A stretch of DNA of 35,947 bases, taken from Rhodoferax sp. Its GTDB lineage: Bacteria > Pseudomonadota > Gammaproteobacteria > Burkholderiales > Burkholderiaceae_C. Under the pieces are notes generated by a model. It was not told where the DNA came from and did no database searches. It saw only the letters and a list, made by a program, of their open reading frames with translations. Made by a program: the position numbers and the translations under genes. The number at the start of each line of letters is the position of its first letter. The stretch's first letter is position 1. This document shows positions 27,978 to 35,947 of the stretch, one piece after another. The stretch is taken from positions 1 through 35,947 of the forward strand of contig NZ_JACUUE010000008.1 in assembly GCF_014859475.1 (NCBI RefSeq), written 5' to 3'.

Positions 27978-28783
27978 AGGCTTTGTCCCAGCACGACTTC
28001 CATGACAAAGCGCGAGCCGGCATAGGCCAGCAGCAGCAGGCCCGAACCCGCGTAAAGAAAACGCACCGCGCGCTTGCCGCGCCAGCCAAAACGGGCGCGA
28101 CCGATGATCAGCACCGCAAAAACAAGCCATGACAGCACTGAAAAGATCGTCTTGTGGTCCCACCTGATGGCCTGGCCCGCGCCGTACAACTGACCACCAA
28201 AGAAAAAGCCGGCCAACAGCGTCGCCGTCAACAAGGCAAAGCCGAGGTGGACAAAGTGAAATGTCAGCCGTTCCATGGTCAGCAGCGGCAGTCCGCCAGC
28301 GTCGTTGCTGGCCAGGCGCATGCGGGACTCGGCGCGCGACATCAGCCAGGCGTGAACCACCGCCACGGCAAACAAGCCATAAGAAGCAATGCCCAACGCC
28401 CAATGCAGCGGTAGCCAGGGCGAAACGGTGGCGCTCAAGACGCTGCCCGGAAACAGCAAAGCCAACAGCACCGCCGCCGAACCTGCGCCAGAAAGTAGCC
28501 AGGGCGTTTTGAGTTGCGGAAAAACATAACTTTCGATGGCGTACACCAGCCCGACCAGCCAGGCGGTCACGGACAGTGCTGGCGCAAAACCGAAGCGCGG
28601 CTCGCTACCCCAAAGGCCTGATGCCAGCATAACGCCATGCAAACACCAAGCCAGCCAGACCGCCACCCGGGGCAGCGTCTGGCCAATACGGGCAGCACCC
28701 GCGGCAGACGCGGCATAGGCGGCTGATGCGCCCACGGCCAGGATTAACGTGAAGGGGGTGGCACTGGCTAAAATCATGTGCAC
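27974..28783 (-). CDS. CcsA/YpjD-family inner-membrane protein
   Basis: A polytopic membrane protein of 269 residues (GTG 28783; ATG 28777 is equally possible) with about eight helices. The family heme-handling features are present: LHWALGIASYGLFAVAVVHAWLM and the conserved WDHKTIFSVLSW near residue 210. It belongs to the cytochrome c assembly (CcsA/ResC/CcmC) superfamily, in the YpjD branch next to ffh, whose role is not settled. It diverges from ffh and heads the PP0621 - pilS - pilR - ampD series with overlapping starts. Confidence 0.88.
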   Translation of the reverse strand: MHMILASATPFTLILAVGASAAYAASAAGAARIGQTLPRVAVWLAWCLHGVMLASGLWGSEPRFGFAPALSVTAWLVGLVYAIESYVFPQLKTPWLLSGAGSAAVLLALLFPGSVLSATVSPWLPLHWALGIASYGLFAVAVVHAWLMSRAESRMRLASNDAGGLPLLTMERLTFHFVHLGFALLTATLLAGFFFGGQLYGAGQAIRWDHKTIFSVLSWLVFAVLIIGRARFGWRGKRAVRFLYAGSGLLLLAYAGSRFVMEVVLGQSL

Positions 28784-28856
28784 AGTTTAGCGTTTTGTAT
28801 TCTGTTTTTTTCACACTTGGCATTAACACAGGTTCCGTTTGCCGGAAAAATACCCT

Positions 28857-30221
28857 ATGGCCTCCGCCCTCACCGACAAACTCTCGCGCCTGGTTAAAGA
28901 AATACGCGGCCAGGCCCGCATCACCGAAGCCAACGTGGCCGACATGCTGCGCGAGGTGCGCATGGCGCTGCTCGAGGCCGACGTGGCGCTGCCGGTGGTG
29001 CGCGACTTTATTGCCCGAGTGAAAGAGAAGGCGCTGGGCCAGGACGTGCTGGGCTCGCTCACGCCAGGTCAGGCGCTGGTGAGCATTGTCAACAAGGAAC
29101 TGGCCGCCACCATGGGCGACGGCGTGGCCGACATCAACCTGGCGGCGCAACCGCCCGCAGTCATTCTGATGGCGGGCTTGCAGGGCGCAGGTAAAACCAC
29201 CACCACCGCCAAGCTGGCCAAGCATTTGATCGAAAAGCGCAACAAGAAAGTGCTGACCGTGTCTGGCGACGTGTATCGCCCAGCCGCCATCGAGCAGCTC
29301 AAGACCGTCACCGCGCAGGCCGGGGCCGAGTGGTTTCCAAGCACTCCAGAGCAAAAACCGGTGGACATTGCGCTGGCGGCGCTGGACTACGCGCGCAAAC
29401 ACTATTTTGATGTGTTGCTGGTCGATACCGCGGGCCGCCTGGCCATTGACGACGTGCTGATGCGCGAAATCAAGGACCTGCACGCCGCCATCAACCCGGT
29501 GGAAACCCTGTTTGTGGTCGATGCCATGCAGGGCCAGGACGCGGTCAACACGGCCAAGGCATTCAAGGACGCGCTGCCGCTGACCGGCATCGTCCTGACC
29601 AAGCTCGACGGCGACTCGCGTGGCGGTGCGGCTTTGTCGGTGCGCCAGGTCACCGGCGCGCCGATCAAGTTTGCCGGTATCAGCGAGAAGCTTGACGGGC
29701 TTGAAGTGTTCGATGCCGAACGCCACGCCGGGCGCATTCTGGGTATGGGCGACATTCTGGCGCTGGTGGAGCAGGTCACGGCCGGGGTTGATATGGCATC
29801 GGCGCAAAAGCTGGCGGCCAAGGTCAAAAGCGGGGCCAGCTTTGACCTCAACGATTTTTTGAGCCAGATTCAGCAAATGAAGCAAATGGGCGGCCTGAGC
29901 AGTTTGATGGACAAATTGCCTGCCGCCATGGCCGCCAAGGCCGGTCAGATGGACATGGGCCGGGTCGAAAAAGACGTCAAGCGCAAGGAGGGCATCATCC
30001 AGAGCATGACACCGCTGGAGCGGCGCAAGCCCGAGCTCATCAAAGCCACCCGCAAGCGCCGCATTGCCGCCGGTGCCGGTGTGCAGGTGCAGGAGGTCAA
30101 CCGCATGCTCAAGGAATTCGAGCAAATGCAGGACATGATGAAAAAAATGAAGGGCGGCGGCATGATGAAAATGATGAAGCGCATGGGCGGCATGAAAGGC
30201 ATGCCAAAAATGCCGTTTTGA
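28857..30221 (+). CDS. ffh: Signal recognition particle protein Ffh (SRP54)
   Basis: Ffh binds 4.5S RNA and hydrophobic signal sequences and delivers ribosomes to FtsY. From ATG 28857 the product is 454 residues; a TTG 18 bases upstream is less likely. It shows the N domain (ASALTDKLSRLVKEIRGQ), the G domain with GLQGAGKTTTTAKLA, DTAGRLAID and TKLDGDSRGGAALS, and the Met-rich M domain with SMTPLERRKPELI and the RNA-binding TRKRRIAAGAGVQVQEVNRML. The C-terminus is a Met/Lys-rich tail. Single gene here, divergent from the CcsA/YpjD gene; the 4.5S RNA gene is not in the window. Confidence 0.97.
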   Translation: MASALTDKLSRLVKEIRGQARITEANVADMLREVRMALLEADVALPVVRDFIARVKEKALGQDVLGSLTPGQALVSIVNKELAATMGDGVADINLAAQPPAVILMAGLQGAGKTTTTAKLAKHLIEKRNKKVLTVSGDVYRPAAIEQLKTVTAQAGAEWFPSTPEQKPVDIALAALDYARKHYFDVLLVDTAGRLAIDDVLMREIKDLHAAINPVETLFVVDAMQGQDAVNTAKAFKDALPLTGIVLTKLDGDSRGGAALSVRQVTGAPIKFAGISEKLDGLEVFDAERHAGRILGMGDILALVEQVTAGVDMASAQKLAAKVKSGASFDLNDFLSQIQQMKQMGGLSSLMDKLPAAMAAKAGQMDMGRVEKDVKRKEGIIQSMTPLERRKPELIKATRKRRIAAGAGVQVQEVNRMLKEFEQMQDMMKKMKGGGMMKMMKRMGGMKGMPKMPF

Positions 30222-30236
30222 ATCCGCTGCGCCCGC

Positions 30237-30923
30237 TCACCTGGCCTGCAACACCAGATCAATACGGCGCTGGATGCCCGCTGCCGCTTCGGCATTGCCG
30301 ATGGTCTGATTGCGTTTGAGCTGCACGCCCAGCCATGCCAGCAAGGGCCGACGCCAGCCCTGCTTTGATGCCGTTTCAACCGCCAGATCGATGTCGGCGC
30401 TGTGCATGGGTTCCCTTTGCATCAGCGCGCCGGCCGCCACCAGGCGCGCCAATGGGTCTTCAATCTGATTGAGTTTGCCAGCGCTGGGCGCTGACGTTGC
30501 GTTGGCCTCTTGTTTGGCCAGTGCCTGGCTTTGGCTCACCAGCGCGCGGTAGTGCACGGGCAATTGTGCCGCTTCCAATGTGCTCCAGCGCCCCGCGATG
30601 AAGCTGGCGTAGGCTTGCTCGGGCGCTGCGGCATCTTGCGCCAGCGCCTGGTAAGCTGTACAGGGGTGCAACACCAGGCTGGCCACTTGCGTGGCGCAGC
30701 GCAGCAGTTCAAGGCGCGCCATCAGGTTGGGGCGGCCGGTGCGGGCGACCTCGGCTTTGGCGCGGGCAAATTCAACTTCTGCCACTTGCAAGTTGCCTTC
30801 AAGGTAGGCCGAGGTGTAACTTTGGACGGCGGCAAAAGACTGGCTTTGCCAGTCGGCTGGCGGTGGTGTGCTGGCGCAAGCGCCAAGCAGCAGGGCAGCG
30901 CCGAGGGCTGACAATTTTTTCAT
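30237..30923 (-). CDS. Putative lipoprotein downstream of the MCE gene
   Basis: A 228-residue protein starting at ATG 30923, which overlaps the upstream stop as ATGA. The signal peptide MKKLSALGAALLLGAC ends in a lipobox with Cys16 as the acylated residue; the following Ala-Ser is compatible with outer-membrane sorting. The mature part is helical and Ala/Leu/Gln-rich with two or three TPR-like stretches, and no known domain was recognised. Being third in the permease - MCE - lipoprotein series suggests a part in the same lipid-transport system, but it does not resemble the usual PqiC-type auxiliary lipoprotein. It is convergent with ffh at 16 bases. Confidence 0.8.
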   Translation of the reverse strand: MKKLSALGAALLLGACASTPPPADWQSQSFAAVQSYTSAYLEGNLQVAEVEFARAKAEVARTGRPNLMARLELLRCATQVASLVLHPCTAYQALAQDAAAPEQAYASFIAGRWSTLEAAQLPVHYRALVSQSQALAKQEANATSAPSAGKLNQIEDPLARLVAAGALMQREPMHSADIDLAVETASKQGWRRPLLAWLGVQLKRNQTIGNAEAAAGIQRRIDLVLQAR

Positions 30924-31876
30924 GGCAATTTGATCTCGGTGTCGCGGGCGAACGGCCACTTGCGGTTGATCTCGTCGGTGAGCTGGCTCAGGCGGCGCAA
31001 GCTGGCCTCCACCTCGGCGCGCAAGGCGCCCAGGTCGGTGCTGGCCACGCGCACATTGGTACCCACCGCCTGCGCTTCGGCCAGCACGGCATCGACGTTT
31101 TTCAGGGTGCTGCGGGTGTCGCCCAGTACCGTCTGGAGTTGGTCGAGCGCCGCCTTGCCGCTGCTCAAGGTGGCCTGGGTGCTGTCCACCACACCGCCCT
31201 TGTCGAATACACGTTGCTCCGCCTTGGCCAGCAGGCTGTTGACGCGCTCCAGCGCCTGGATGATTTTTTTGGCATTGGCATCGCTGCCCATCACGCCCGA
31301 GAGCACGCCATACTGGCTGTTCATGCGTTCGGTGGTGGTTTTGAGTTGCCCGAGGCTGGCGTTCAGCGGTGACCCGGTGCTGGTCATGGCCTCCAGGTTT
31401 TCCAGCAGCGCGCGGGCCGACGCGATCAGGCGCGGCATCTCGGCTGAGGTGTCGCCGCGCAACAGTGTGCGTTCTGTGTCGGGCGGCAGCGGCGGGTCGC
31501 TCAGGATGCCGCTGTAGGCGCGCAGGCGGGTGTCGCCCACCATGCCGCGCTCCAGGGTAAAGATGCTGGAAGTGCGCAACCAGCGCGCCTGCTTGTGCGG
31601 CACGTCAATCACCATGCGCGCCATGCCGTCGCTGGCCAGCTCGATGCGGCGCACCCGGCCAATCGGAAAACCAGAAAACGTCAGGTCCATGCCCACCATC
31701 ACGCCCTCGGAGTCTTCCGAGATCAACACCAGCTGCTGCGTGCTTTCAAACACGCCGCGGGCCACCATCACATACAGCACAAAACCTGTCACCAAAGCGG
31801 CCATCAGCAACATCAGCGCCTTGGCGCGACGCTCGATGTGGGTGATGGCGGGGCTGGGTTCGGTGGTGTTGGTCAT
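30920..31876 (-). CDS. MlaD/MCE-domain lipid-transport protein
   Basis: A 318-residue protein with a single N-terminal membrane helix (KALMLLMAALVTGFVLYVMVA), an MCE domain at about 45-125 (GVMVGMDLTFSGFPIGRVRRIEL is the conserved strand-turn), and a long coiled-coil-like C-terminal half (residues 140-310). MCE proteins form hexameric periplasmic channels for phospholipids between the membranes. It lies 17 bases after the MlaE-type permease. No symbol is given because it differs in length from E. coli MlaD (183 residues) and resembles the longer betaproteobacterial form. Confidence 0.9.
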   Translation of the reverse strand: MTNTTEPSPAITHIERRAKALMLLMAALVTGFVLYVMVARGVFESTQQLVLISEDSEGVMVGMDLTFSGFPIGRVRRIELASDGMARMVIDVPHKQARWLRTSSIFTLERGMVGDTRLRAYSGILSDPPLPPDTERTLLRGDTSAEMPRLIASARALLENLEAMTSTGSPLNASLGQLKTTTERMNSQYGVLSGVMGSDANAKKIIQALERVNSLLAKAEQRVFDKGGVVDSTQATLSSGKAALDQLQTVLGDTRSTLKNVDAVLAEAQAVGTNVRVASTDLGALRAEVEASLRRLSQLTDEINRKWPFARDTEIKLP

Positions 31877-31893
31877 GGGCGGGGCCAGGTGGA

Positions 31894-32670
31894 TCAGACG
31901 TATTTGACAACAAGCGAGATCGCTTCGAGCAAAAACAAAACCAGGAACAGGCGCACGGCGCCGGGCTGGATCGTATCGGTGACGCGCTGTTGCGCAGCCT
32001 CCAGGCTGGCGGCCAACGGTACCACGGCCACCGCCAGACTGAAAAACAGCGTTTTCAGTACAAAGCCCAGGCTCACCGGCAAATCAAAAACCTGGCCCAC
32101 GGTGCGCGTGAAGCCGGACAAGCCCCAGGGCGACAGGCCATACACCGTGAGGTAGGTCAGCACCAAAATGACCGCACTGCTGAGTGTGGCCAGCGCCAGC
32201 ACCGCAAAGGCATCGGCGAGCACGCGCGGTGTCAAATGGTCGCGCAAATGATCAAGGTCGAGCGTCTGGTGCACTGAGGCAGGCCGGGCTGCTACAACGA
32301 CAGCGCCAGCGTTAAAAGCCAGTCCTGCGCGCAAGGCCACAAACAGCGCGGCCGACAAGGGGATGAGTTCCAGCACCAGCACACGCACCACCATCTGCAA
32401 GGCGTATTGCGACAGGCCATAACTCAGCGCGGTCACCACCACAATGCGGATCAACACCAGACTCAACAGGGCCGTGAGTGCGGTAAACCACGGCATCACC
32501 CGCCAGGTGCTGGTATAGATGTGCTGCGCCGTGCGCTGGCGAAACGCCTGGGTGTAACTGCCTGGCGTGAGTGCCAGCGCCAGCACCAGCGCACCCACAT
32601 GCAGCATGTGCCACCAGCTGCGCACATGGCGTAACGGTGCCGCCAGCCAGGGGTGGTCTGCCATGCTCAT
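31894..32670 (-). CDS. MlaE-family ABC transporter permease
   Basis: A 258-residue inner-membrane permease of the Mla/TRAP-type lipid transporter class, with about five or six helices and the conserved cytoplasmic loop VLELIPLSAALFVALRAGLAFNAG. With the MCE protein it should move phospholipids across the envelope. No ATPase (MlaF type) gene is present in the operon or elsewhere in the window, so the nucleotide-binding partner must be encoded elsewhere or the system is incomplete. The start is ATG 32670 (a second ATG lies two codons later). Confidence 0.88.
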   Translation of the reverse strand: MSMADHPWLAAPLRHVRSWWHMLHVGALVLALALTPGSYTQAFRQRTAQHIYTSTWRVMPWFTALTALLSLVLIRIVVVTALSYGLSQYALQMVVRVLVLELIPLSAALFVALRAGLAFNAGAVVVAARPASVHQTLDLDHLRDHLTPRVLADAFAVLALATLSSAVILVLTYLTVYGLSPWGLSGFTRTVGQVFDLPVSLGFVLKTLFFSLAVAVVPLAASLEAAQQRVTDTIQPGAVRLFLVLFLLEAISLVVKYV

Positions 32671-32714
32671 GCGAGGCAGTTATCGCGCTTTAGCGGGATC
32701 ACAAGAAAAGTCCA

Positions 32715-33146
32715 TCATGGCCAGCGCTGTTCAGCAAACGCTTGCGGCAGGATAACCCGGCCTTGCATCACAGCATCTTGCAGTAGCAATTTGTCACCAG
32801 AAACCAGCGTCAAGTCGGAGCGACTGGCGAGCAAATCCCACAGAAATTGGTCGCCGACATCCGGGGCGACGGGCACCTTTGGGTTTATGAGCGGGGCCAG
32901 CATAATGGCGTGGCGGGCAATGTCGGTCAAAACGATCTCGATTTCCGGCTCTGACAGGCCATGCAGCTTGCGCAACTTGGGCCGCTCCAGTACAGAACGG
33001 TACTCGGTCAGCAGCGTTTGTGACAAAACAAATCCAAATTCCGCTCGCAACATGCCGTCAAGAATGCGCACCACACTGGATTGGGCATGCTGGGTGATCA
33101 AGCCAGCCACCACGACATTGGTGTCGATGATAAAAAAGCGCGTCAT
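32715..33146 (-). CDS. PIN-domain toxin of a type II toxin-antitoxin pair
   Basis: A 143-residue PIN-domain ribonuclease of the COG1569 type. The acidic metal-binding residues appear at expected places: Asp in FIIDTNVVVAG, Glu in TEYRSVLERPK, Asp pair in APDVGDQFLWD and Asp in LVSGDKLLL. Its ATG overlaps the stop of the antitoxin by four bases (ATGA). The target RNA is unknown. It sits between the MCE operon and the diguanylate cyclase gene. Confidence 0.87.
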   Translation of the reverse strand: MTRFFIIDTNVVVAGLITQHAQSSVVRILDGMLRAEFGFVLSQTLLTEYRSVLERPKLRKLHGLSEPEIEIVLTDIARHAIMLAPLINPKVPVAPDVGDQFLWDLLASRSDLTLVSGDKLLLQDAVMQGRVILPQAFAEQRWP

Positions 33147-33382
33147 GAAGGGTGCCGCACTGCAGTCACCTCTTTCAGCGCCAGCGTGAGTGCTTGTTCT
33201 TCAGTGAGTCCGCTATCAGACCTTGCCCGGCGCACCAGATCAAGTGCCTGCTCGCGTGACTTGATGCCAAAAAAATCAAGACTTTCGTCGATCAGCTGGC
33301 CAATGGTTTTGTTGCGCTGCACGGCAGCTTCCTTGAGCGCGCGGTAGCGTGACTCAGCAAGTGTGATCGTCAAGCGACTCAT
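33143..33382 (-). CDS. Ribbon-helix-helix antitoxin
   Basis: A 79-residue protein starting at ATG 33382, with AGGA about 7 bases upstream (a longer frame to 33427 is less likely). The N-terminus MSRLTITLAESRYRALKEAAVQRNKTIGQLIDESL is a ribbon-helix-helix DNA-binding fold; the C-terminal half (EEQALTLALKEV) would wrap the PIN toxin. Order antitoxin-then-toxin with overlapping ends is typical. Autoregulation through a site in 33383-33490 is expected but no clear operator was identified. Confidence 0.82.
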   Translation of the reverse strand: MSRLTITLAESRYRALKEAAVQRNKTIGQLIDESLDFFGIKSREQALDLVRRARSDSGLTEEQALTLALKEVTAVRHPS

Positions 33383-33490
33383 GGCAAATCCTTTGATTGG
33401 TGTTAAAGCATCAATATGATAATGCACTTTGCAAACCAGTTCAGGTGCCCCGCCAATTCAGCTTTCCGGATTGCCAGACCTGTCCCCGGT

Positions 33491-35857
33491 TCAACCCTGC
33501 GTGGCATCAAACACGCAGTAGCGGTTTTTGCCCGCGCCTTTGGCTTGGTACATGGCCTGATCGGCCTGGCGCAAAAGGCGGTCGGCATCGAGGTCTTGTG
33601 CCTGCGGGTAAAAGGTGACGCCCAGGCTGGCTGAAAGCTGCAAGCTCAGGTCGCCCATTGGCACGGGCAGTGAGGCGGCAGTCAGCAGCCGTTTGAGCAG
33701 CGGCACGCTGGTCGCGGTGTCTTCCAGGTCGGTCAGCACCGCCACAAACTCGTCCCCGCCAATGCGGGCCAGGGTGTCGCCCTCGCGCAGCGCCTCTTTT
33801 AAACGCGTTGACAGGGCGATGAGCATCTGGTCGCCTGTTTGGTGACCGTGTTGGTCGTTGATGGCCTTGAAGCCATCGAGGTCAAGAAAGACCACCGCCA
33901 GTTGTCTGCCGCGCCGCTGCTCCTGCGCCATGGCCTGATGCAGGCGGTCCGCCAGCAGCGTGCGGTTGGGCAGGTGGGTGAGTGCGTCAAAGTGGGCCAG
34001 ATGCTCCAGCTGGCTTTGGTAGGTTTTGCGCTCGGTGATGTCGGAAAACAGGCCAACATACTGTTGGGTGCTGCCTTGCCCGTCGCGTATCGCACTGATG
34101 GTCAGCAGTTCAGCAATCAATGTGCCGTCTTTGCGTCGGTTCCAGATTTCGCCGCTCCAGTGGCCTTGCGCTTGCAAGGCGCCCCACATGGCTTGGTAGA
34201 ACGCAGCGTTTTGTCTGTCGGAGCTCAGAATGCTTGGATTCTGGCCGATGGCCTCTTCGCGGGTGTAGCCGGTAATGCGGGTAAAGGCGTCATTGACATC
34301 AAGCATGGTGCCCTTGTGGTCGGTGATGGTGATGCCTTCACGGGCATGGCTAAAGACACTGGCAGTGAGCCGTAGCTGCTCCTGCGCCACGATGCGCTCG
34401 GTGATGTCTATCAAGACGCCCTGGTAATGCGTGACGCTGCCGTCGGCTTTTCTTCTGATGGCGGTGTCGTCGTTGACCCACTTCACTTGCCCGCCCTTGG
34501 TGATGATCCGGTAAGGCAGGTGCGTAAATTTTGTCGTGTCTTTCTCACTGCTGTGGCGCACCACTTCTTCACCCACCCTGGTGAGGTCTTCCGGGTGAAT
34601 CAAGCTGGAATACACCACGGCGCCTGAAGTAAATTCATCAGCCGTGTAGCCAAAAAGCGCTGTTACATTGGTGGAAACAAATTCAACCGGCCAGTTTTCT
34701 TCATTTCGCCATAAGAAGGCGACGGCCAAGCTTCGGTCAAAGATGTCATGCGCTTCCCGTAGCGCGCTTTCTGCCTGTTTTTGCTCGGTGATGTCCTGCA
34801 CGGTTCCTGCGACAGCACTTGGACCAGCCACCTCGTGCCTGACCTCGCCCTGGACACGAACCCAGCGAACATCGCCCTGGGCTGTGCTGATCTGTAACTC
34901 CAGATCGAATGGTTTTCTGTCTTCGACGGCTGTGTTGACCGCTTGCTCGAAGCGCTGGCGTGACTCGGGCAGGCAATGGCTGAGCGCCTGCGCAATGGTG
35001 ACCGGCTCTGTCACTGGCAGCCCAAAAATGTGACAGGTCTCTTCAGTCAACAACAGGCGGCCGCTGGCCAGATGCGCTTTCCAGCCACCGAGCTGGGCGA
35101 TGCGCTGTGTTTCGCGCAATTGCTGTTCGCGTTCAGTCAGGTGGGCCTGGGTTTGGAGGAGGATGGCGTTGGCGGCAACGCTGCGGCGCAGGAATAACAT
35201 CATCGCTACCACCGCCGCGATGATGGCAGCCATCACCAACCCCCCGCCAACCCAGGCAAAACGCATGCCCTCTGCATAGGTTTGCTGTGCCCGCTGCCGC
35301 ACCTCTGTGGCGCGTACGATAAAGCGGGTATTCAATTCGGCCAGCGCCTTGAGTGCCGGGCCGTCGTTGACCTTGACCACGGCATCGAGTTCTTCTGAGC
35401 TGGCACCTGCAGCCACCATCGGATGCACTTTGGCGTAGTTGCTGATGTGTTCCTCAAAGGTGCTTCGAATCTGCGCGATGGCCGCCTTGTCTTCACTCTC
35501 CTCAAGCAAGGTGTCGAGCTGGTCCAGTTGCACGCGCAAGGCGGCAATGTTGGCCTCGATGTTTGGCTGGTAACGCGTCAGGTCGCGGCTCAGCACGAGG
35601 TTCTTGAAGTTGTGGATAAAGCCGCCGTAGCCGGTTTGGCGATTGAAATCTGCCAATGCATTGACCACCGCCGAGGCCCGGGTATTGTGGTGTTCCCAGG
35701 CTACTTGGGCCTCCCGGAAGTGCCACAGACTGCTCAAGCCGAAGAAGAGGCTGATCAGCACAACGAAAACGCCGGCAGCCAGGATGGCACGGCCCTGGCG
35801 TCGCTGGCTGATGATGCTGGGCGCCATGCCCTGTCGCTCACTTTCCCCAAAGTTCAT
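33491..35857 (-). CDS. Membrane-bound diguanylate cyclase with three PAS domains
   Basis: Makes cyclic di-GMP from GTP in response to an unknown signal. The 788-residue protein has a membrane helix (about 24-46), a periplasmic helical sensor domain (50-200), a second helix (about 205-227), three PAS/PAC domains (about 245-365, 370-490, 495-620, each ending DITE-type) and a GGDEF domain. RIGGDEF at about 698-704 is the active site, and REGD five residues before it is the inhibitory I-site RxxD, so the enzyme should be active and product-inhibited. No EAL domain follows. The start is uncertain: ATG 35857 or an internal ATG at 35827. The gene borders the repeat cluster at 35891. Confidence 0.93.
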   Translation of the reverse strand: MNFGESERQGMAPSIISQRRQGRAILAAGVFVVLISLFFGLSSLWHFREAQVAWEHHNTRASAVVNALADFNRQTGYGGFIHNFKNLVLSRDLTRYQPNIEANIAALRVQLDQLDTLLEESEDKAAIAQIRSTFEEHISNYAKVHPMVAAGASSEELDAVVKVNDGPALKALAELNTRFIVRATEVRQRAQQTYAEGMRFAWVGGGLVMAAIIAAVVAMMLFLRRSVAANAILLQTQAHLTEREQQLRETQRIAQLGGWKAHLASGRLLLTEETCHIFGLPVTEPVTIAQALSHCLPESRQRFEQAVNTAVEDRKPFDLELQISTAQGDVRWVRVQGEVRHEVAGPSAVAGTVQDITEQKQAESALREAHDIFDRSLAVAFLWRNEENWPVEFVSTNVTALFGYTADEFTSGAVVYSSLIHPEDLTRVGEEVVRHSSEKDTTKFTHLPYRIITKGGQVKWVNDDTAIRRKADGSVTHYQGVLIDITERIVAQEQLRLTASVFSHAREGITITDHKGTMLDVNDAFTRITGYTREEAIGQNPSILSSDRQNAAFYQAMWGALQAQGHWSGEIWNRRKDGTLIAELLTISAIRDGQGSTQQYVGLFSDITERKTYQSQLEHLAHFDALTHLPNRTLLADRLHQAMAQEQRRGRQLAVVFLDLDGFKAINDQHGHQTGDQMLIALSTRLKEALREGDTLARIGGDEFVAVLTDLEDTATSVPLLKRLLTAASLPVPMGDLSLQLSASLGVTFYPQAQDLDADRLLRQADQAMYQAKGAGKNRYCVFDATQG

Positions 35858-35890
35858 TCAAACCGCCGCTTTTTTAACGTGAAAGAACAT

Positions 35891-35947
35891 CGTCATTGCG
35901 AACGAAGTGACAGAGCCGTCATTGCGAACGAAGTGAAGCAATCCATG
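35891..35947. repeat. Palindromic-repeat arms at the right edge
   Basis: Two direct copies of CGTCATTGCGAACGAAGTGA (35891-35910 and 35917-35936) separated by six bases; the second continues AGCAATCCATG to the window edge, where the element is cut. The first 21 bases are identical to the left arm of the unit at 1316-1336, 34.6 kb away. They lie just upstream of the diguanylate cyclase start. Confidence 0.8.

Noticed and set aside
27750-28403. The long minus-strand frame joining the PP0621-like peptide to upstream sequence
   Set aside because: It overlaps the CcsA/YpjD gene in another frame. The GTG at 27977, with GTGA overlap and a clean membrane helix, is the better start.
28605-30125. A 506-codon antisense frame opposite ffh
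   Set aside because: ffh has all SRP54 motifs; the antisense translation is composition-driven.

Overview
The window reads as a chromosomal segment of a betaproteobacterium of the family Comamonadaceae (Rhodoferax/Polaromonas-like). This rests on GC-rich coding, a nearly complete set of housekeeping proteins of that type, a histone H1-like AAPAKK protein ending in a WPFPSGSKP tail, and the block ffh - ypjD/ccsA-like - PP0621 - pilS - pilR - ampD - nrdA - nrdB. The genus is an inference. No rRNA, tRNA, CRISPR, prophage or transposase was found, and no gene-free stretch exceeds about 300 bases.

Layout. 1-1480: the 3' part of a uvrA-type gene whose open frame runs in from the left edge through two palindromic repeat units, followed by more units of the same family. 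1481-5057: rlmJ (minus); rplM-rpsI with terminator; erpA; anmK (minus). 5079-12413: a cell-wall M23 peptidase in operon with anmK; then tyrS, dtd, rodA, tldD, and aroG behind an aromatic-rich leader peptide and a terminator hairpin. 12463-18986: mpl (minus), a degenerate nucleotidyltransferase-like protein, a TlpA thioredoxin, accB-accC-prmA and a zinc-ribbon/DUF3426 membrane protein. 19044-23824: histone H1-like gene, nrdB and a disrupted nrdA, with tandem NrdR boxes upstream. 23919-28783 (all minus): ampD, pilR, pilS, a PP0621-like peptide and a CcsA/YpjD-like membrane protein. 28857-30221: ffh. 30237-33382 (minus): lipoprotein, MCE protein and MlaE-type permease, then a PIN/ribbon-helix-helix toxin-antitoxin pair. 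33491-35857 (minus): a triple-PAS diguanylate cyclase. 35891-35947: the same repeat family again.

How the genes fit together. Peptidoglycan metabolism is over-represented: anmK, mpl and ampD recycle anhydromuropeptides, the M23 enzyme cuts or regulates cuts in the wall, and rodA polymerises glycan. Translation (rplM, rpsI, tyrS, dtd, prmA, rlmJ, ffh), fatty-acid initiation (accBC), aromatic amino-acid entry (aroG), dNTP synthesis (nrdAB) and type IV pilus control (pilSR) make up most of the rest.

The most notable signals are: (1) a probable ribosome-mediated attenuator in front of aroG, with a 26-residue leader carrying eight aromatic residues in nine codons and mutually exclusive antiterminator and terminator helices; (2) an out-of-frame internal deletion in nrdA at a 10-bp microhomology; and (3) palindromic repeats translated in frame inside uvrA, with a 41/42 inverted copy on the other side of the gene.
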